DNA of 64,000 nucleotides from Thiobacillus sp. (lineage in GTDB: Bacteria; Pseudomonadota; Gammaproteobacteria; Burkholderiales; Thiobacillaceae): positions 62,001 through 126,000 of the forward strand of contig JAUXRY010000038.1 of assembly GCA_030679915.1 (NCBI GenBank). The letters are read 5' to 3'. Numbering within the stretch: position 1 is the first letter of the stretch; every line of letters begins with the position of its first letter. The notes below the pieces were generated by a model, which saw nothing but the letters and a program-made list of their open reading frames with translations, had not been told where the DNA came from and did not search any database. This document shows positions 21,089-28,920 of this stretch, one piece after another. Both the position numbers and the translations under genes were made by a program.

Positions 21089-21739
21089 GTGATGCCGCCG
21101 ATCGGTATTTTCGGCGGCACCTTTGATCCGATACACTTCGGGCATTTGCGGCTGGCCGAAGAAATGGCGGCGGCGCTGGGGCTAAGCCGGGTGCTGTTTA
21201 TGCCTGCCGGGCAACCGCCGCACCGAGAGGCGCCACGTATTGCCGCGGCGCATCGTCTGGAGATGGTGCGCCGTGCCATTGCGGAGAATCCTTTATTCGC
21301 GGTGGATGCGCGGGAAGTGCAGCGTGCGCAACCGAGTTACACGGTGGAATCGCTCACTGCGCTGCGCGACGAGTTGGGGCCGGATCAACCCCTGTGGCTG
21401 TTGTTGGGGGCGGATGCCTTTCTCGGGTTGGCAAGCTGGCATCACTGGCAGCGTCTGTTCGGGTTGGCCAATATTGCGGTGGTTACGCGCCCCGGCGCGC
21501 AGTTACTGCAGCCCGACGCCATGCAGGAACCGCTGAAAAGCGAAGTTTTAAACCGCCAGGTGGCCGATCATACGGCGGCCGGGCCCGCAGGATCGGTATG
21601 GTTCCAGCACATGACACCGCTGGAAATTTCGGCTACTGCCATCCGCGACATCTTGGGCCAGCAAGGCAGCGTGCGGTATCTGCTGCCCGATACTGTGCTT
21701 AACTACATTTACGAACACCAACTTTATCTACAAACATGA
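21089..21739 (+). CDS. nadD: Nicotinate-nucleotide adenylyltransferase
   Basis: Converts nicotinate mononucleotide and ATP to deamido-NAD. The 216-residue protein opens with the nucleotidyltransferase signature GIFGGTFDPIHFGHLRLAEE. It also has the C-terminal ISATAIRDIL (ISSTxIR) motif and the WLLLGADAFLGLASWHHW substrate region. GTG 21089 follows directly on the proA stop; ATG 21092 is equally possible. The last four bases overlap rsfS as ATGA. Confidence 0.95.
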   Translation: MMPPIGIFGGTFDPIHFGHLRLAEEMAAALGLSRVLFMPAGQPPHREAPRIAAAHRLEMVRRAIAENPLFAVDAREVQRAQPSYTVESLTALRDELGPDQPLWLLLGADAFLGLASWHHWQRLFGLANIAVVTRPGAQLLQPDAMQEPLKSEVLNRQVADHTAAGPAGSVWFQHMTPLEISATAIRDILGQQGSVRYLLPDTVLNYIYEHQLYLQT

Positions 21740-22095
21740 ACATTGAAGCCAAAATCAAATTAGTCGTCGACGCGCTCGAGGACATCAAGGGCCGCGACAT
21801 CAGCGTGCTCGATACCAGCAAACTGACCTCGCTGTTCGAGCGCATGGTGATCGCGACGGGCGACTCCAATCGCCAGACCCGTGCACTGGTCAACAATGTG
21901 CGCGAAAAAGTGAAAGAGGCCGGTGAACACGTCGGCGGCATGGAAGGCGAGGAAACCGGCGATTGGGTGCTGCTCGACCTCGGCGACGTGATCGTGCACG
22001 TGATGCTGGCGGCAACCCGCGCGCATTACAACCTGGAAGAACTGTGGGGAGCCGGCGAAGCTGCACGCGCCCGGCATATCCAAGCCGACCACTAA
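21736..22095 (+). CDS. rsfS: Ribosome silencing factor RsfS
   Basis: A 119-residue RsfS/Iojap protein that binds uL14 and blocks subunit joining in poor growth conditions. The family core is visible: VIATGDSNRQTRALVNNVREKVKEAG, EGEETGDWVLLDLGDVIVHVML, and the C-terminal YNLEELWG. It is coupled to nadD by an ATGA overlap and followed at once by rlmH, the conserved nadD-rsfS-rlmH arrangement. Confidence 0.96.
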   Translation: MNIEAKIKLVVDALEDIKGRDISVLDTSKLTSLFERMVIATGDSNRQTRALVNNVREKVKEAGEHVGGMEGEETGDWVLLDLGDVIVHVMLAATRAHYNLEELWGAGEAARARHIQADH

Positions 22096-22566
22096 GTGAA
22101 GCTGCATCTGATCGCTGTCGGCCACAAAATGCCCGGCTGGATCAATGCGGGTTACGATGATTATGCGCGGCGGATGACATCCGATTTGCCGCTGCTGCTG
22201 ACCGAAATCAAGCCGGGCCATCGGGTGGCCGGCGAGGATGGTGCCCGGGCGCGGCAACTCGAAGCCGAGCGCATCCTCGCGGCAATGCCTACGGGTTGTG
22301 TGCCGGTTGTGCTCGACGAACGTGGCACGCAAGTGACCACACGGGAACTGGCCACCTGGATGCAGGACTGGATGGCAGAAGGGATTTCGCCGGCATTCAT
22401 TATTGGCGGCGCAGATGGGCTGGATGACAGCATCAAGGCACGCGCCGGCAAGTTGATGGGACTCTCGAAACTGACGCTGCCACACGCTTTGGCGAGGGTT
22501 ATGCTGACCGAGCAGTTATATCGCGCAGTATGCATAATCAAGGGACACCCTTATCATCGGGATTGA
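22096..22566 (+). CDS. rlmH: 23S rRNA pseudouridine-1915 N3-methyltransferase
   Basis: A 156-residue SPOUT methyltransferase modifying pseudouridine 1915 in helix 69 of 23S rRNA. The GTG start at 22096 directly follows the rsfS stop. Motifs are VVLDERG, the knot sequence FIIGGADGLDD, and the invariant C-terminal LSKLTLPHALARVMLTEQLYRAVCIIKGHPYHRD. The length and ending match E. coli RlmH. Confidence 0.97.
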   Translation: MKLHLIAVGHKMPGWINAGYDDYARRMTSDLPLLLTEIKPGHRVAGEDGARARQLEAERILAAMPTGCVPVVLDERGTQVTTRELATWMQDWMAEGISPAFIIGGADGLDDSIKARAGKLMGLSKLTLPHALARVMLTEQLYRAVCIIKGHPYHRD

Positions 22567-22584
22567 TAGGGGAGATAACGAACA

Positions 22585-23196
22585 ATGCTGGTTGATAAAC
22601 GAATATATCTGGCGTCACAATCGCCGCGACGGCGCGAACTGCTGAAGCAAATCGGCGTGGCTTTTGATGTGCTGCCTTTGCGAGCGGTGATGGGTCGCAT
22701 GGATGTGATCGAAATACCGCTTGCCGATGAATCCGCCCCCGATTTCGTCCAGCGCATGGCAACCGAAAAAGCCAGCTGTGGCTGGAACGCAGTGGAAACA
22801 CGCCACCTGCTTCGATTCCCTGTAATGGGGGCGGACACCGTGATCGAGCTGGATGATGTCATTCTCGGCAAGCCCGCCGGCCGAGCCGAGGCCGAAGCCA
22901 TGTTAACGCAGCTATCCGGGCGCCAGCACATCGTCCACACCGCTGTGGCGATAAAACATGAAGGACGACAGGAGGGGTGTGTGTCGACCAGTCAGGTCAC
23001 GTTTGCCACACTCGATGCGGCGACCATCGCACGCTATCTGGAAACGGGCGAATATTTAGGCAAGGCCGGTGGCTATGGCATTCAGGGCCGCGGGGGCATA
23101 TTTGTCGAACGTATCGAGGGTAGCTACAGTGGCGTCATGGGATTGCCGTTATATGACACGGCTGTTCTTCTCAGAGCTTTTGGCCTGACGGTTTAA
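22585..23196 (+). CDS. Maf-family nucleoside triphosphate pyrophosphatase
   Basis: A 203-residue Maf/ITPase-fold enzyme, probably of the dTTP/UTP pyrophosphatase (YhdE) subgroup, that hydrolyses non-canonical or excess nucleotides. Visible motifs are [12 protein letters not shown], the catalytic GADTVI, ILGKP, and [31 protein letters not shown]. The last stretch resembles YhdE more than YceF. It follows rlmH by 18 bp and precedes rng, as in many proteobacteria. Confidence 0.92.
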   Translation: MLVDKRIYLASQSPRRRELLKQIGVAFDVLPLRAVMGRMDVIEIPLADESAPDFVQRMATEKASCGWNAVETRHLLRFPVMGADTVIELDDVILGKPAGRAEAEAMLTQLSGRQHIVHTAVAIKHEGRQEGCVSTSQVTFATLDAATIARYLETGEYLGKAGGYGIQGRGGIFVERIEGSYSGVMGLPLYDTAVLLRAFGLTV

Positions 23197-23201
23197 TGCT
23201 T

Positions 23202-23269
23202 TTTCTAAATCAAAGCTGATTGAGTCGTTTATTTAGCGGCTTATTTTCGAGTCATTTTCGATTTAGAAA
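23202..23269 (+). promoter_or_regulatory. 10-bp inverted repeat spanning the rng leader
   Basis: TTTCTAAATC (23202-23211) and GATTTAGAAA (23260-23269) are exact reverse complements separated by 48 bases in the AT-rich 90-bp gap before rng. The transcript could fold into one long hairpin ending 17 nt before the start codon. RNase E in E. coli controls its own mRNA through a 5' leader; similar control of rng here is only inference. Confidence 0.4.
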
Positions 23270-23286
23270 TGGAATAAGCTTTTGCC

Positions 23287-24738
23287 ATGAGCGAAGAAAT
23301 TCTCGTCAACGTCACGCCGCAGGAAACTCGCGTCGCTGTCCTTCTGTTGGGTTCGGTGCAGGAATTGCACATCGAACGTGCTCAGTGCCGGGGCCTGGTC
23401 AGCAATATTTACATGGGGCGTGTGGTGCGTGTGCTGCCCGGGATGCAGTCGGCGTTTATCGACGTAGGCCTGGAACGTGCTGCCTTCCTTCATGTTGCCG
23501 ACATCTGGGAAGAACGCCATAACGGTGATCCTGAGCGCCCCATCGAGCAGATTCTGCACGAAGGCCAAAGCCTGATGGTTCAGGTGATCAAAGACCCGAT
23601 CGGCACCAAAGGCGCGCGTCTTTCCACCCAGATCAGTTTTGCCGGACGCTATCTGGTGTATCTGCCGCAGGAAACCCATATCGGCATTTCGCAGAAAATC
23701 GAAGGCGAGGAAGAACGCGAATTGCTGCGCCAAAAACTGCACCAGTTGATGCCGCCCGACTCGACGGGCGGCTTCATCGTTCGCACCATGGCCGAAACCG
23801 CAGAAGACACCGAAATGCGCGCCGATATTGAATATCTGCGGCGCTTGTGGAGCAGCATCCAGTCACGTGGCAACTGTGTCGTGCCGTGTCTGTTGTATCA
23901 AGACCTCGATCTGGCGCTGCGTGTGCTGCGTGATTTCGTCAACCGTGACACCACGCGCATCCTGATCGATTCACGCGAAACCTTTCTGCGCATGACCGAG
24001 TTCGCGCAGAACTACACGCATGCCGTGCTCGACAAATTGCAGCACTTCGACGCCGATCGTCCGCTATTCGACCTGCATTCAATCGAGGACGAGATCGCCA
24101 AGGCACTGGGGCGGCGAGTCGATTTGAAATCGGGTGGCTACCTCATCATCGACCAGACCGAGGCGCTGACCACGGTCGACGTCAACACCGGCGGTTTCGT
24201 CGGTGCGCGCAATTTCGACGACACCATCTTCAAGACCAACCTCGAAGCCGCGCAGGCCATCGCGCGGCAATTGCGCCTGCGTAACCTCGGCGGCATCATC
24301 ATCATCGATTTCATCGACATGGATAACGCCGAGCATCAGGAAGCGGTGTTGACCGAACTGAAAAAAACCCTGGCGCGTGATCCGACGCGCACTACTGTCA
24401 GCGGGTTTTCAGCACTGGGTCTGGTCGAAATGACGCGCAAGCGCACTCGGGAGTCGCTGGCACACATCCTGTGTGAGCCATGTCCCACCTGCACCGGGCG
24501 CGGTGAAATCAAAACGGCACAGACCGTGTGCTACGACGTACTGCGTGAAATTCTGCGTGAGGCGCGTCAGTTTGAAGCGCGTGAATATCGCATCACCGCT
24601 TCGCAAAGCGTGATCGACCAGTTCCTCGACGAAGAATCCGGCAGCCTCGCCCAGCTCATCGATTTTATCGGCAAGCCCGTATCGCTGCAGGTCGAGACCA
24701 GCTACCCGCAGGAGCAGTACGACATCATCCTGCTGTGA
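23287..24738 (+). CDS. rng: Ribonuclease G
   Basis: A 483-residue RNase E/G-family endoribonuclease for 16S rRNA 5' maturation and mRNA decay. It begins MSEEILVNVTPQETRVAVL and contains the S1 domain (about 39-130). Catalytic acidic residues lie in TVDVNTGGFVGARNFDDTI and IIIIDFIDMD. The zinc-link cysteines CEPCPTC are near residue 396. It lacks the long C-terminal scaffold of RNase E. Its last four bases overlap the GTG of the glycosylase gene. Confidence 0.95.
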   Translation: MSEEILVNVTPQETRVAVLLLGSVQELHIERAQCRGLVSNIYMGRVVRVLPGMQSAFIDVGLERAAFLHVADIWEERHNGDPERPIEQILHEGQSLMVQVIKDPIGTKGARLSTQISFAGRYLVYLPQETHIGISQKIEGEEERELLRQKLHQLMPPDSTGGFIVRTMAETAEDTEMRADIEYLRRLWSSIQSRGNCVVPCLLYQDLDLALRVLRDFVNRDTTRILIDSRETFLRMTEFAQNYTHAVLDKLQHFDADRPLFDLHSIEDEIAKALGRRVDLKSGGYLIIDQTEALTTVDVNTGGFVGARNFDDTIFKTNLEAAQAIARQLRLRNLGGIIIIDFIDMDNAEHQEAVLTELKKTLARDPTRTTVSGFSALGLVEMTRKRTRESLAHILCEPCPTCTGRGEIKTAQTVCYDVLREILREARQFEAREYRITASQSVIDQFLDEESGSLAQLIDFIGKPVSLQVETSYPQEQYDIILL

Positions 24739-25364
24739 AAACCCTGGCGCCACCGGAATATTGGCAACAGGCCTGCGACGAACTCGCTGCAGCCGACCCG
24801 GTGATGGCCGCACTCATCGCGCGCTATCCCGATGCCGTGCTGGCCAATCGCGGCGACCCGTTTCAAACCCTCGCCCGTGCCATCGTCGGCCAGCAGATTT
24901 CAGTCAAGGCAGCAGATACCGTGTGGAGGCGCTTCGCTGAGTATGCGCAACACGTGTCCCCCGAACATATTGTCACTCTGGAACAAACAGCACTCGCTGC
25001 CTGTGGCTTGTCGCGCCGCAAGGCCGAATACCTGCATGACCTGGCGGGGCACTTTGTCGATGGCCGAATCAAGCCAGCGCGTTGGCTCAAAATGGATGAC
25101 GAAGCCGTAATCGACGAGCTGAGCGACGTCCGTGGAATCGGCCGTTGGACCGCCGAGATGTTCCTGATATTTAGCCTGCGCCGCCCCGACGTATGGCCTG
25201 TAGACGACATCGGTCTGCAGAAAGCCGTTGCCCTGCATTACCTGAACAGCGAGCGACCCACTCCAAAAATTTTACGCCAGCATGGCGAACGACACGCCCC
25301 ATGGCGCACCGTCGCCACCTGGTATTTGTGGCGCAGCCTGGATCCAGCGGTGGTGCAGTACTGA
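24735..25364 (+). CDS. AlkA-type DNA-3-methyladenine glycosylase
   Basis: A 209-residue HhH-GPD base-excision enzyme that removes alkylated purines. The helix-hairpin-helix LSDVRGIGRWTAEMFLIFSL is followed by WPVDDIGLQ, with the catalytic Asp in the usual place. No iron-sulfur cysteine loop is present, which separates it from MutY and Nth. The GTG start overlaps the rng stop. It is short compared with E. coli AlkA (282 residues) because the N-terminal TBP-like domain is missing. Confidence 0.9.
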   Translation: MKTLAPPEYWQQACDELAAADPVMAALIARYPDAVLANRGDPFQTLARAIVGQQISVKAADTVWRRFAEYAQHVSPEHIVTLEQTALAACGLSRRKAEYLHDLAGHFVDGRIKPARWLKMDDEAVIDELSDVRGIGRWTAEMFLIFSLRRPDVWPVDDIGLQKAVALHYLNSERPTPKILRQHGERHAPWRTVATWYLWRSLDPAVVQY

Positions 25365-25396
25365 AGACCATTATCGGCCATGAGCACTCCTTCGCT

Positions 25397-25436
25397 GTGC
25401 TTTATTCGGAAGTCCGGTAGCCGAACCTTAACAGTA
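25397..25436. repeat. 40-bp dispersed repeat next to cassette 1 (copy 1)
   Basis: This 40-bp block matches 54380-54419 at 32 of 40 positions without gaps. Both copies lie immediately outside the 3' boundary of an integron-type cassette, in the same orientation. It therefore belongs to the flanking target or to a neighbouring cassette remnant rather than to the attC itself. Copy 1 ends 33 bp from the stop of the glycosylase gene. Confidence 0.7.
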
Positions 25437-25491
25437 GCTCAACGTTTGAAATCACCGGGCTGCGCGGCTCCGGTGGATTGATGGGTTGAGC
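25437..25491 (-). repeat. attC-type recombination site of cassette 1
   Basis: On the minus strand the 55-bp site reads R'' GCTCAAC, 5-nt spacer, L'' AATC-C-ACCGG, an 11-nt variable loop, L' CCGGTGATT, 6-nt spacer, R' GTTGAGC. R''/R' pair 7 of 7 and L''/L' pair 9 of 9, with one extra C in L'' (an extrahelical G on the folded bottom strand). This matches the known attC architecture. R'' begins one base after the TGA stop of the lipoprotein gene. Confidence 0.85.
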
Positions 25492-26133
25492 ATCATTTCA
25501 AGCTCGGGACTTCCTTTTCAACGTAGCCTATATGCGCCGTCCACTCGTCAAGGCAAAGGGCAAAGCCACCGCCCTCACAGTCTTCACTGCCTTGCCTCTT
25601 TAGGGCGAATATCCGCCCTTGTGGTATCCCGGCACTCATATATGCCAAGAAGTCAGTCGAAGAATCACCATATGCATATGAAAGGTGCCAGTTCGCCTTG
25701 GTGTAGGTACGAAGAATCTCGGCTTTGAAAGTGGCGGGCATCTTCCGTTCTTGATCATTTTGCGCGATGTGAACAGGTCCAGAAGGGAAGTTGTACTTTT
25801 TAAGCCATTTCTCTAGCCCGGACTGAAAGGCGGGGACGCGTGTTGTCACATAAACTATCTTGTACCCCTTACGCACATAGGCTGCGACAACTTTATCTGC
25901 GTCTGGTCGAGCTTCAAACACGGATAGGTTATGGGGTGTCAGCGTTCCGTCAATATCTAGGACAACCACCTGTCCAACCGGAGGGTCGGGAATCGGGACT
26001 GGCGGCAGTTGTACGCACCCGGCTGCGAAGACGCTAACGATTATGGGAAAAGCAGTGAAGGTGCGCATGGTGCTTTCCGCATGAGATATAGATTTAGTGA
26101 ACGAACGCAGGGAGGGGATTCGGTGATGCCCAA
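25443..26133 (-). mobile_element. Solitary integron-type gene cassette 1 (about 691 bp)
   Basis: The cassette is bounded by G/TTRRRY crossover points: GTTGGGC at 26134-26128 upstream and GTTGAGC at 25443-25437 in its attC, both read leftward. It holds one gene (25493-26068) with a 65-bp leader and a stop codon abutting the attC, as in integron cassettes. Base composition looks more AT-rich than the neighbours. No integron integrase is present in the window. Confidence 0.75.
25493..26068 (-). CDS. LNS2/lipin-like HAD phosphatase lipoprotein
   Basis: A 191-residue protein with a lipoprotein signal (MRTFTAFPIIVSVFAAGC, Cys 18). The mature domain is HAD-fold: motif I VVLDIDGTLTPHN with the DxD pair, motif II YVTTR, and motif III/IV AYGDSSTDFLAYMSAGIP. 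The order and spacing (GYKIVYVTTRVPAF...L..W......GPVHI...FKAEILR...AYGDSSTDFLAY..AGIP..RIF) resemble the LNS2 domain of lipins and PITP-type proteins. It is a likely Mg-dependent phosphatase anchored in an envelope membrane; the substrate is unknown. The frame extends upstream into the IS element only by chance; ATG 26068 gives the signal peptide. Confidence 0.75.
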   Translation of the reverse strand: MRTFTAFPIIVSVFAAGCVQLPPVPIPDPPVGQVVVLDIDGTLTPHNLSVFEARPDADKVVAAYVRKGYKIVYVTTRVPAFQSGLEKWLKKYNFPSGPVHIAQNDQERKMPATFKAEILRTYTKANWHLSYAYGDSSTDFLAYMSAGIPQGRIFALKRQGSEDCEGGGFALCLDEWTAHIGYVEKEVPSLK

Positions 26134-26142
26134 CAGTTAATA
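26128..26142 (-). repeat. 15-bp 5' boundary repeat of cassette 1
   Basis: TATTAACTGTTGGGC (read leftward) is identical to the sequence at 55248-55234. The last seven bases are a GTTRRRY core site marking the start of the cassette. The preceding bases are similar in the two places for a few more positions (18 of 22 overall). Confidence 0.75.
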
Positions 26143-26173
26143 TGCGGACGCCAGCATCATATAACATGGCGGA

Positions 26174-27248
26174 TTCAACCCTGAAGCGCAACGACATTTT
26201 GCTGCGATTGTAACTGCGCCATAAACACCTCGTGTGGTGTTCTGAAGCCAAGGCATTTTCTGGGTCGATGGTTGAGTTTATCGACAGCAAATGTGATCTC
26301 TTCCGGGGTGATGGAATCGAAAGACATCTTCTTCGGAAAGAACTGCCGAATGAGGCCGTTCATGTTCTCGTTGGCGCCGCGCTCCCACGAGGCGTAAGGA
26401 TGGGCAAAGAAGAAGTCGGCTCCAAGTTCGCTGGCGATACGCTCATGCTGTGCGAACTCTTTGCCGTTGTCTGTCGTCAGCATGTGAACACAGGCGGCAT
26501 AGGGCGTCAGCAAGGAAACCATGACATCCGATACTGCCTGCGCGGTCTTCTTCGGCACGTGTCCGATCAGCGCGTAACGGGACTTGCGCTCGTTGATTGT
26601 GACGAGCGCCTGTTGATGACCCGCACCAATGACCAGATCGGCCTCCCAGTCGCCAAACCGTTCGCGTGTTCCAACCATGGCCGGGCGTTGCTCGATTGAT
26701 ACCTGGTTGGGGATGGTGCCGCGCCGTTCGCGACCGCCATAGCGTTTCCGCCGCGCCTTCTGGTAACGTAGCGCGCGATGCAGGATGCCGCCGTTGCGTT
26801 TGTCAGCGTAGATGCGATGGTAGATCGCCTCATGACTGACTGAGGGCAAGCCGCGCTCGTCGAGTCGGCCGGTGATCTGCTCGGGGCTCCACAGTTCACC
26901 AAGCCAAACATCCACGACCGCCCATGTCTCGTCAGGAATTCGAGGACCGTTCTCACACGCCCGCATGCGCGCTTCTGATAACACTTGCGCTTGCTTCGGT
27001 CGATAGCCGCGCTGCCCCCGGTTACGGCGCAGCTCACGGCTGATCGTGGAAGGATGGCGATTCATGTGCCGGGCAATGTCAGTCTGCTTATGTCCGGCCT
27101 TGAGCAGAATGGCAATTTGGTATCGTTCGTCTCGGGTGAGATGGGTGTAGTTCATTCTTGGCAACTTTGACTTGGCGGTCGAGGGGCTCAGATGCTATTC
27201 CATCTCGCCCACCCAACCTGTTACTCAAAATTGCACTTCGGATTTGAA
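26174..27248 (-). mobile_element. IS30-family insertion sequence (about 1.07 kb)
   Basis: Imperfect terminal inverted repeats TTCAACCCTGAAGCGCAA (26174-26191) and TTGCACTTCGGATTTGAA (27231-27248) match at 14 of 18 positions when reverse-complemented. They enclose a single intact IS30-type transposase, whose stop codon lies inside the right-hand repeat, as often in this family. The outer limits and target duplication (normally 2-3 bp) cannot be fixed by eye. It is inserted about 40 bp outside the 5' edge of cassette 1. Confidence 0.8.
26175..27164 (-). CDS. IS30-family transposase
   Basis: The 329-residue protein has the IS30 order. An N-terminal HTH (YTHLTRDERYQIAILLKAGHKQTDIARHM...STISRELRRN) is followed by an integrase-like catalytic core. 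The DDE residues are in FGDWEADLVIG, LTTDNGKEFAQHE and YASWERGANENMNGLIRQFFPK. No frameshift or stop is visible, so the element may be active. ATG 27164 is used; MNYTHLTRDER, three codons in, is an equally plausible start. Confidence 0.93.
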   Translation of the reverse strand: MPRMNYTHLTRDERYQIAILLKAGHKQTDIARHMNRHPSTISRELRRNRGQRGYRPKQAQVLSEARMRACENGPRIPDETWAVVDVWLGELWSPEQITGRLDERGLPSVSHEAIYHRIYADKRNGGILHRALRYQKARRKRYGGRERRGTIPNQVSIEQRPAMVGTRERFGDWEADLVIGAGHQQALVTINERKSRYALIGHVPKKTAQAVSDVMVSLLTPYAACVHMLTTDNGKEFAQHERIASELGADFFFAHPYASWERGANENMNGLIRQFFPKKMSFDSITPEEITFAVDKLNHRPRKCLGFRTPHEVFMAQLQSQQNVVALQG

Positions 27249-27421
27249 CTCGCGCATTATTATTTAGGGCGTCCATTATGGTCATGTAACCACATGATTC
27301 ACAATAGTTTTCATTTTTCTGCGTCTCTATAACAATCCCCAATGATATTGCCGGCTTGGCAAGACCACTGGGCGTTTCCTATGGCCGCTATAGGTCGTCG
27401 CTAGTCGCCACTGAAGGTGCG

Positions 27422-28228
27422 CTAACGTGCTGGAAAATCCAGTTTTTGGCTTTCTCGGGCGACCAAACTGATTTCCGCCACAACCGGCGCGTGATCCGAC
27501 GGTCGTTCCAGCTTACGCATGTCTCGATCCACGGTACTGGAGGTGCAGGCGGCAGCCAGGGGTTCGGTGAGAAGTATGTGGTCGATGCGCAGGCCGTGAT
27601 TGCGGCGGAAACCCATCATCCGGTAATCCCACCAACTGAAGACTTTTTCGGGTTGCTCAAACAAGCGGAAGCTGTCTTTCAGGCCGAGTGCGAGCAAGGT
27701 CTGAAAACGCTCGCGTTCGGGGGGAGAGACCAAAATGCCATCTTTCCAGAGTTCGGGGTCGTGAACATCGCGATCATCGGGTGCGATGTTGTAATCACCC
27801 AAAAGCGCCAGTTGGGAGTGGCGTGTGAGTTCGTCTTTGAGCCAAAGCGTGAGCGCGTCGAACCAGGCCAGTTTGTAGGGGTATTTGTCGGAGTCGAGTG
27901 CCTGACCATTGGGGCAGTAAACGCAGACAACGCGAATGCCATTAACGGTGGCGGCAATCATTCGTTTCTGTTCATCTTCAAAACCAGGGATCCCAAGCTG
28001 AATCTCAGTCAGTTCGCTGCGGCTGACAATGGCCACGCCGTTGTAAGTCTTCTGCCCGACGAATGCCACGCGATACCCGGCCGCTTCAATATCTGCGGTA
28101 GGGAATTTGTCATCGGTGAGTTTGGTTTCCTGCAGGCACACCACGTCGGGCTGGCGGGTGGCAAGAAAGTCCATTAGCTGAGGCAGGCGGACTTTGAGGG
28201 AGTTGACGTTCCAGGCTACAAGTTTCAT
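27422..28228 (-). CDS. xthA: Exodeoxyribonuclease III
   Basis: A 268-residue AP endonuclease and 3'-5' exonuclease of base-excision repair. Catalytic motifs of the EEP fold are clear: WNVNSLKVR, QETKL (metal-binding Glu 34), GDYNIAPDDRDV, LRIDHIL and RPSDHAPVVAEI. The length matches E. coli XthA. The 173 bp between this gene's end and the IS element contain no gene. On the other side lie hairpins that end the DUF4124 gene. Confidence 0.95.
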   Translation of the reverse strand: MKLVAWNVNSLKVRLPQLMDFLATRQPDVVCLQETKLTDDKFPTADIEAAGYRVAFVGQKTYNGVAIVSRSELTEIQLGIPGFEDEQKRMIAATVNGIRVVCVYCPNGQALDSDKYPYKLAWFDALTLWLKDELTRHSQLALLGDYNIAPDDRDVHDPELWKDGILVSPPERERFQTLLALGLKDSFRLFEQPEKVFSWWDYRMMGFRRNHGLRIDHILLTEPLAAACTSSTVDRDMRKLERPSDHAPVVAEISLVARESQKLDFPAR

Positions 28229-28253
28229 GCCGCCGAGTGTAGCGCATACGATT

Positions 28254-28279
28254 CCACATGGGCTTTAGCCCATAGTGGA
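28254..28279. terminator. Stem-loop between xthA and the DUF4124 gene
   Basis: CCACATGGGCT and AGCCCATAGTGG pair with one mismatch around a TT turn, about 30 bp upstream of the xthA start. With the larger hairpin at 28317-28357 it probably ends transcription from the leftward DUF4124 gene. There is no strong T-run. Confidence 0.4.
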
Positions 28280-28316
28280 TCGGAGTCCTTTAGGGCAGCA
28301 GGGACAGTCACGACGG

Positions 28317-28357
28317 CATCCCGCAGTGCGGGTGGTGTCCCAATGGGCACCGCACTG
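28317..28357 (-). terminator. GC-rich hairpin after the DUF4124/glutaredoxin gene
   Basis: CCCGCAGTGCGG and CCGCACTGCGGG-type arms enclose a loop just past the stop at 28369. The arms are nearly perfect complements, so this is a strong structure placed as expected for a terminator of the leftward gene. No clean T-run follows. Confidence 0.45.
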
Positions 28358-28368
28358 CGGGTGGAAAA

Positions 28369-28920
28369 TTATCGGGGGCTTGCCGGGGCGGGCGGTTTCG
28401 CCGTTGGGGAAGCCGGAGCCGGGTTGGCCTCTGGCGCCGGCTTGCCACTGGGTAAAACGGATTTTGGATAACCGGCGCGGTCAAGCGCAGCGTGCCACTG
28501 ATCTGATTCGAAACCGTCGATCTTGTCGCTGCCGACAATGAGAACGGGCACACGTGATTGACCGGTGAGTTTTTTGAGTTCGGCCTGGGCTTCGGGACTG
28601 GCTTGCGGGTCTTTGTTGCTGAAGGGGACGCCGCGATCGGAGAGCAGCTTCCGCGCCTGGTCACAGAAAGGGCCGCACGCGCTGGCGTACAGGGTGACCG
28701 GATGGTTTTCACGCGCGGTTTTGCTGGAATAGGATTCGCCGCCTTCGATGACGCTGCCCTTGAACGCCTTTTGCTGGGCGTTCCGGACGCTGGGCGGCGG
28801 TGCCTGATCGCTGTATACCGTACGACCCTGTGCATCCTTCCACTGATATAACTGGGCAGCGGAAAGCGGCGCGCTTGCCACTGCCAGCCAGAACGCCGCC
28901 ATGATGTAGCCTGCTTTCAT
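28369..28920 (-). CDS. Secreted DUF4124 + glutaredoxin-fold protein
   Basis: A 183-residue protein with a signal peptide (about 1-21, ending SAA). A DUF4124 segment follows (QLYQWKDAQGRTVYSDQAPPP), then a glutaredoxin-like domain (HPVTLYASACGPFCDQARKLLSDRGVPF...VPVLIVGSDKIDGF). A Pro/Ala-rich tail completes it. The redox site reads CGPFC, that is C-x3-C rather than the usual CPYC. The cis-Pro of thioredoxin folds is present (SRVPVL). It probably acts in periplasmic thiol chemistry. Confidence 0.8.
   Translation of the reverse strand: MKAGYIMAAFWLAVASAPLSAAQLYQWKDAQGRTVYSDQAPPPSVRNAQQKAFKGSVIEGGESYSSKTARENHPVTLYASACGPFCDQARKLLSDRGVPFSNKDPQASPEAQAELKKLTGQSRVPVLIVGSDKIDGFESDQWHAALDRAGYPKSVLPSGKPAPEANPAPASPTAKPPAPASPR

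Noticed and set aside
26069-26290. N-terminal extension of the LNS2-like protein into the IS element
   Set aside because: It crosses the cassette boundary and the IS end; the lipoprotein signal starting at 26068 gives the natural start.
27088-27342. 84-residue leftward frame across the IS30 end
   Set aside because: It joins IS and flanking DNA by chance, is low in quality, and has no recognisable sequence.
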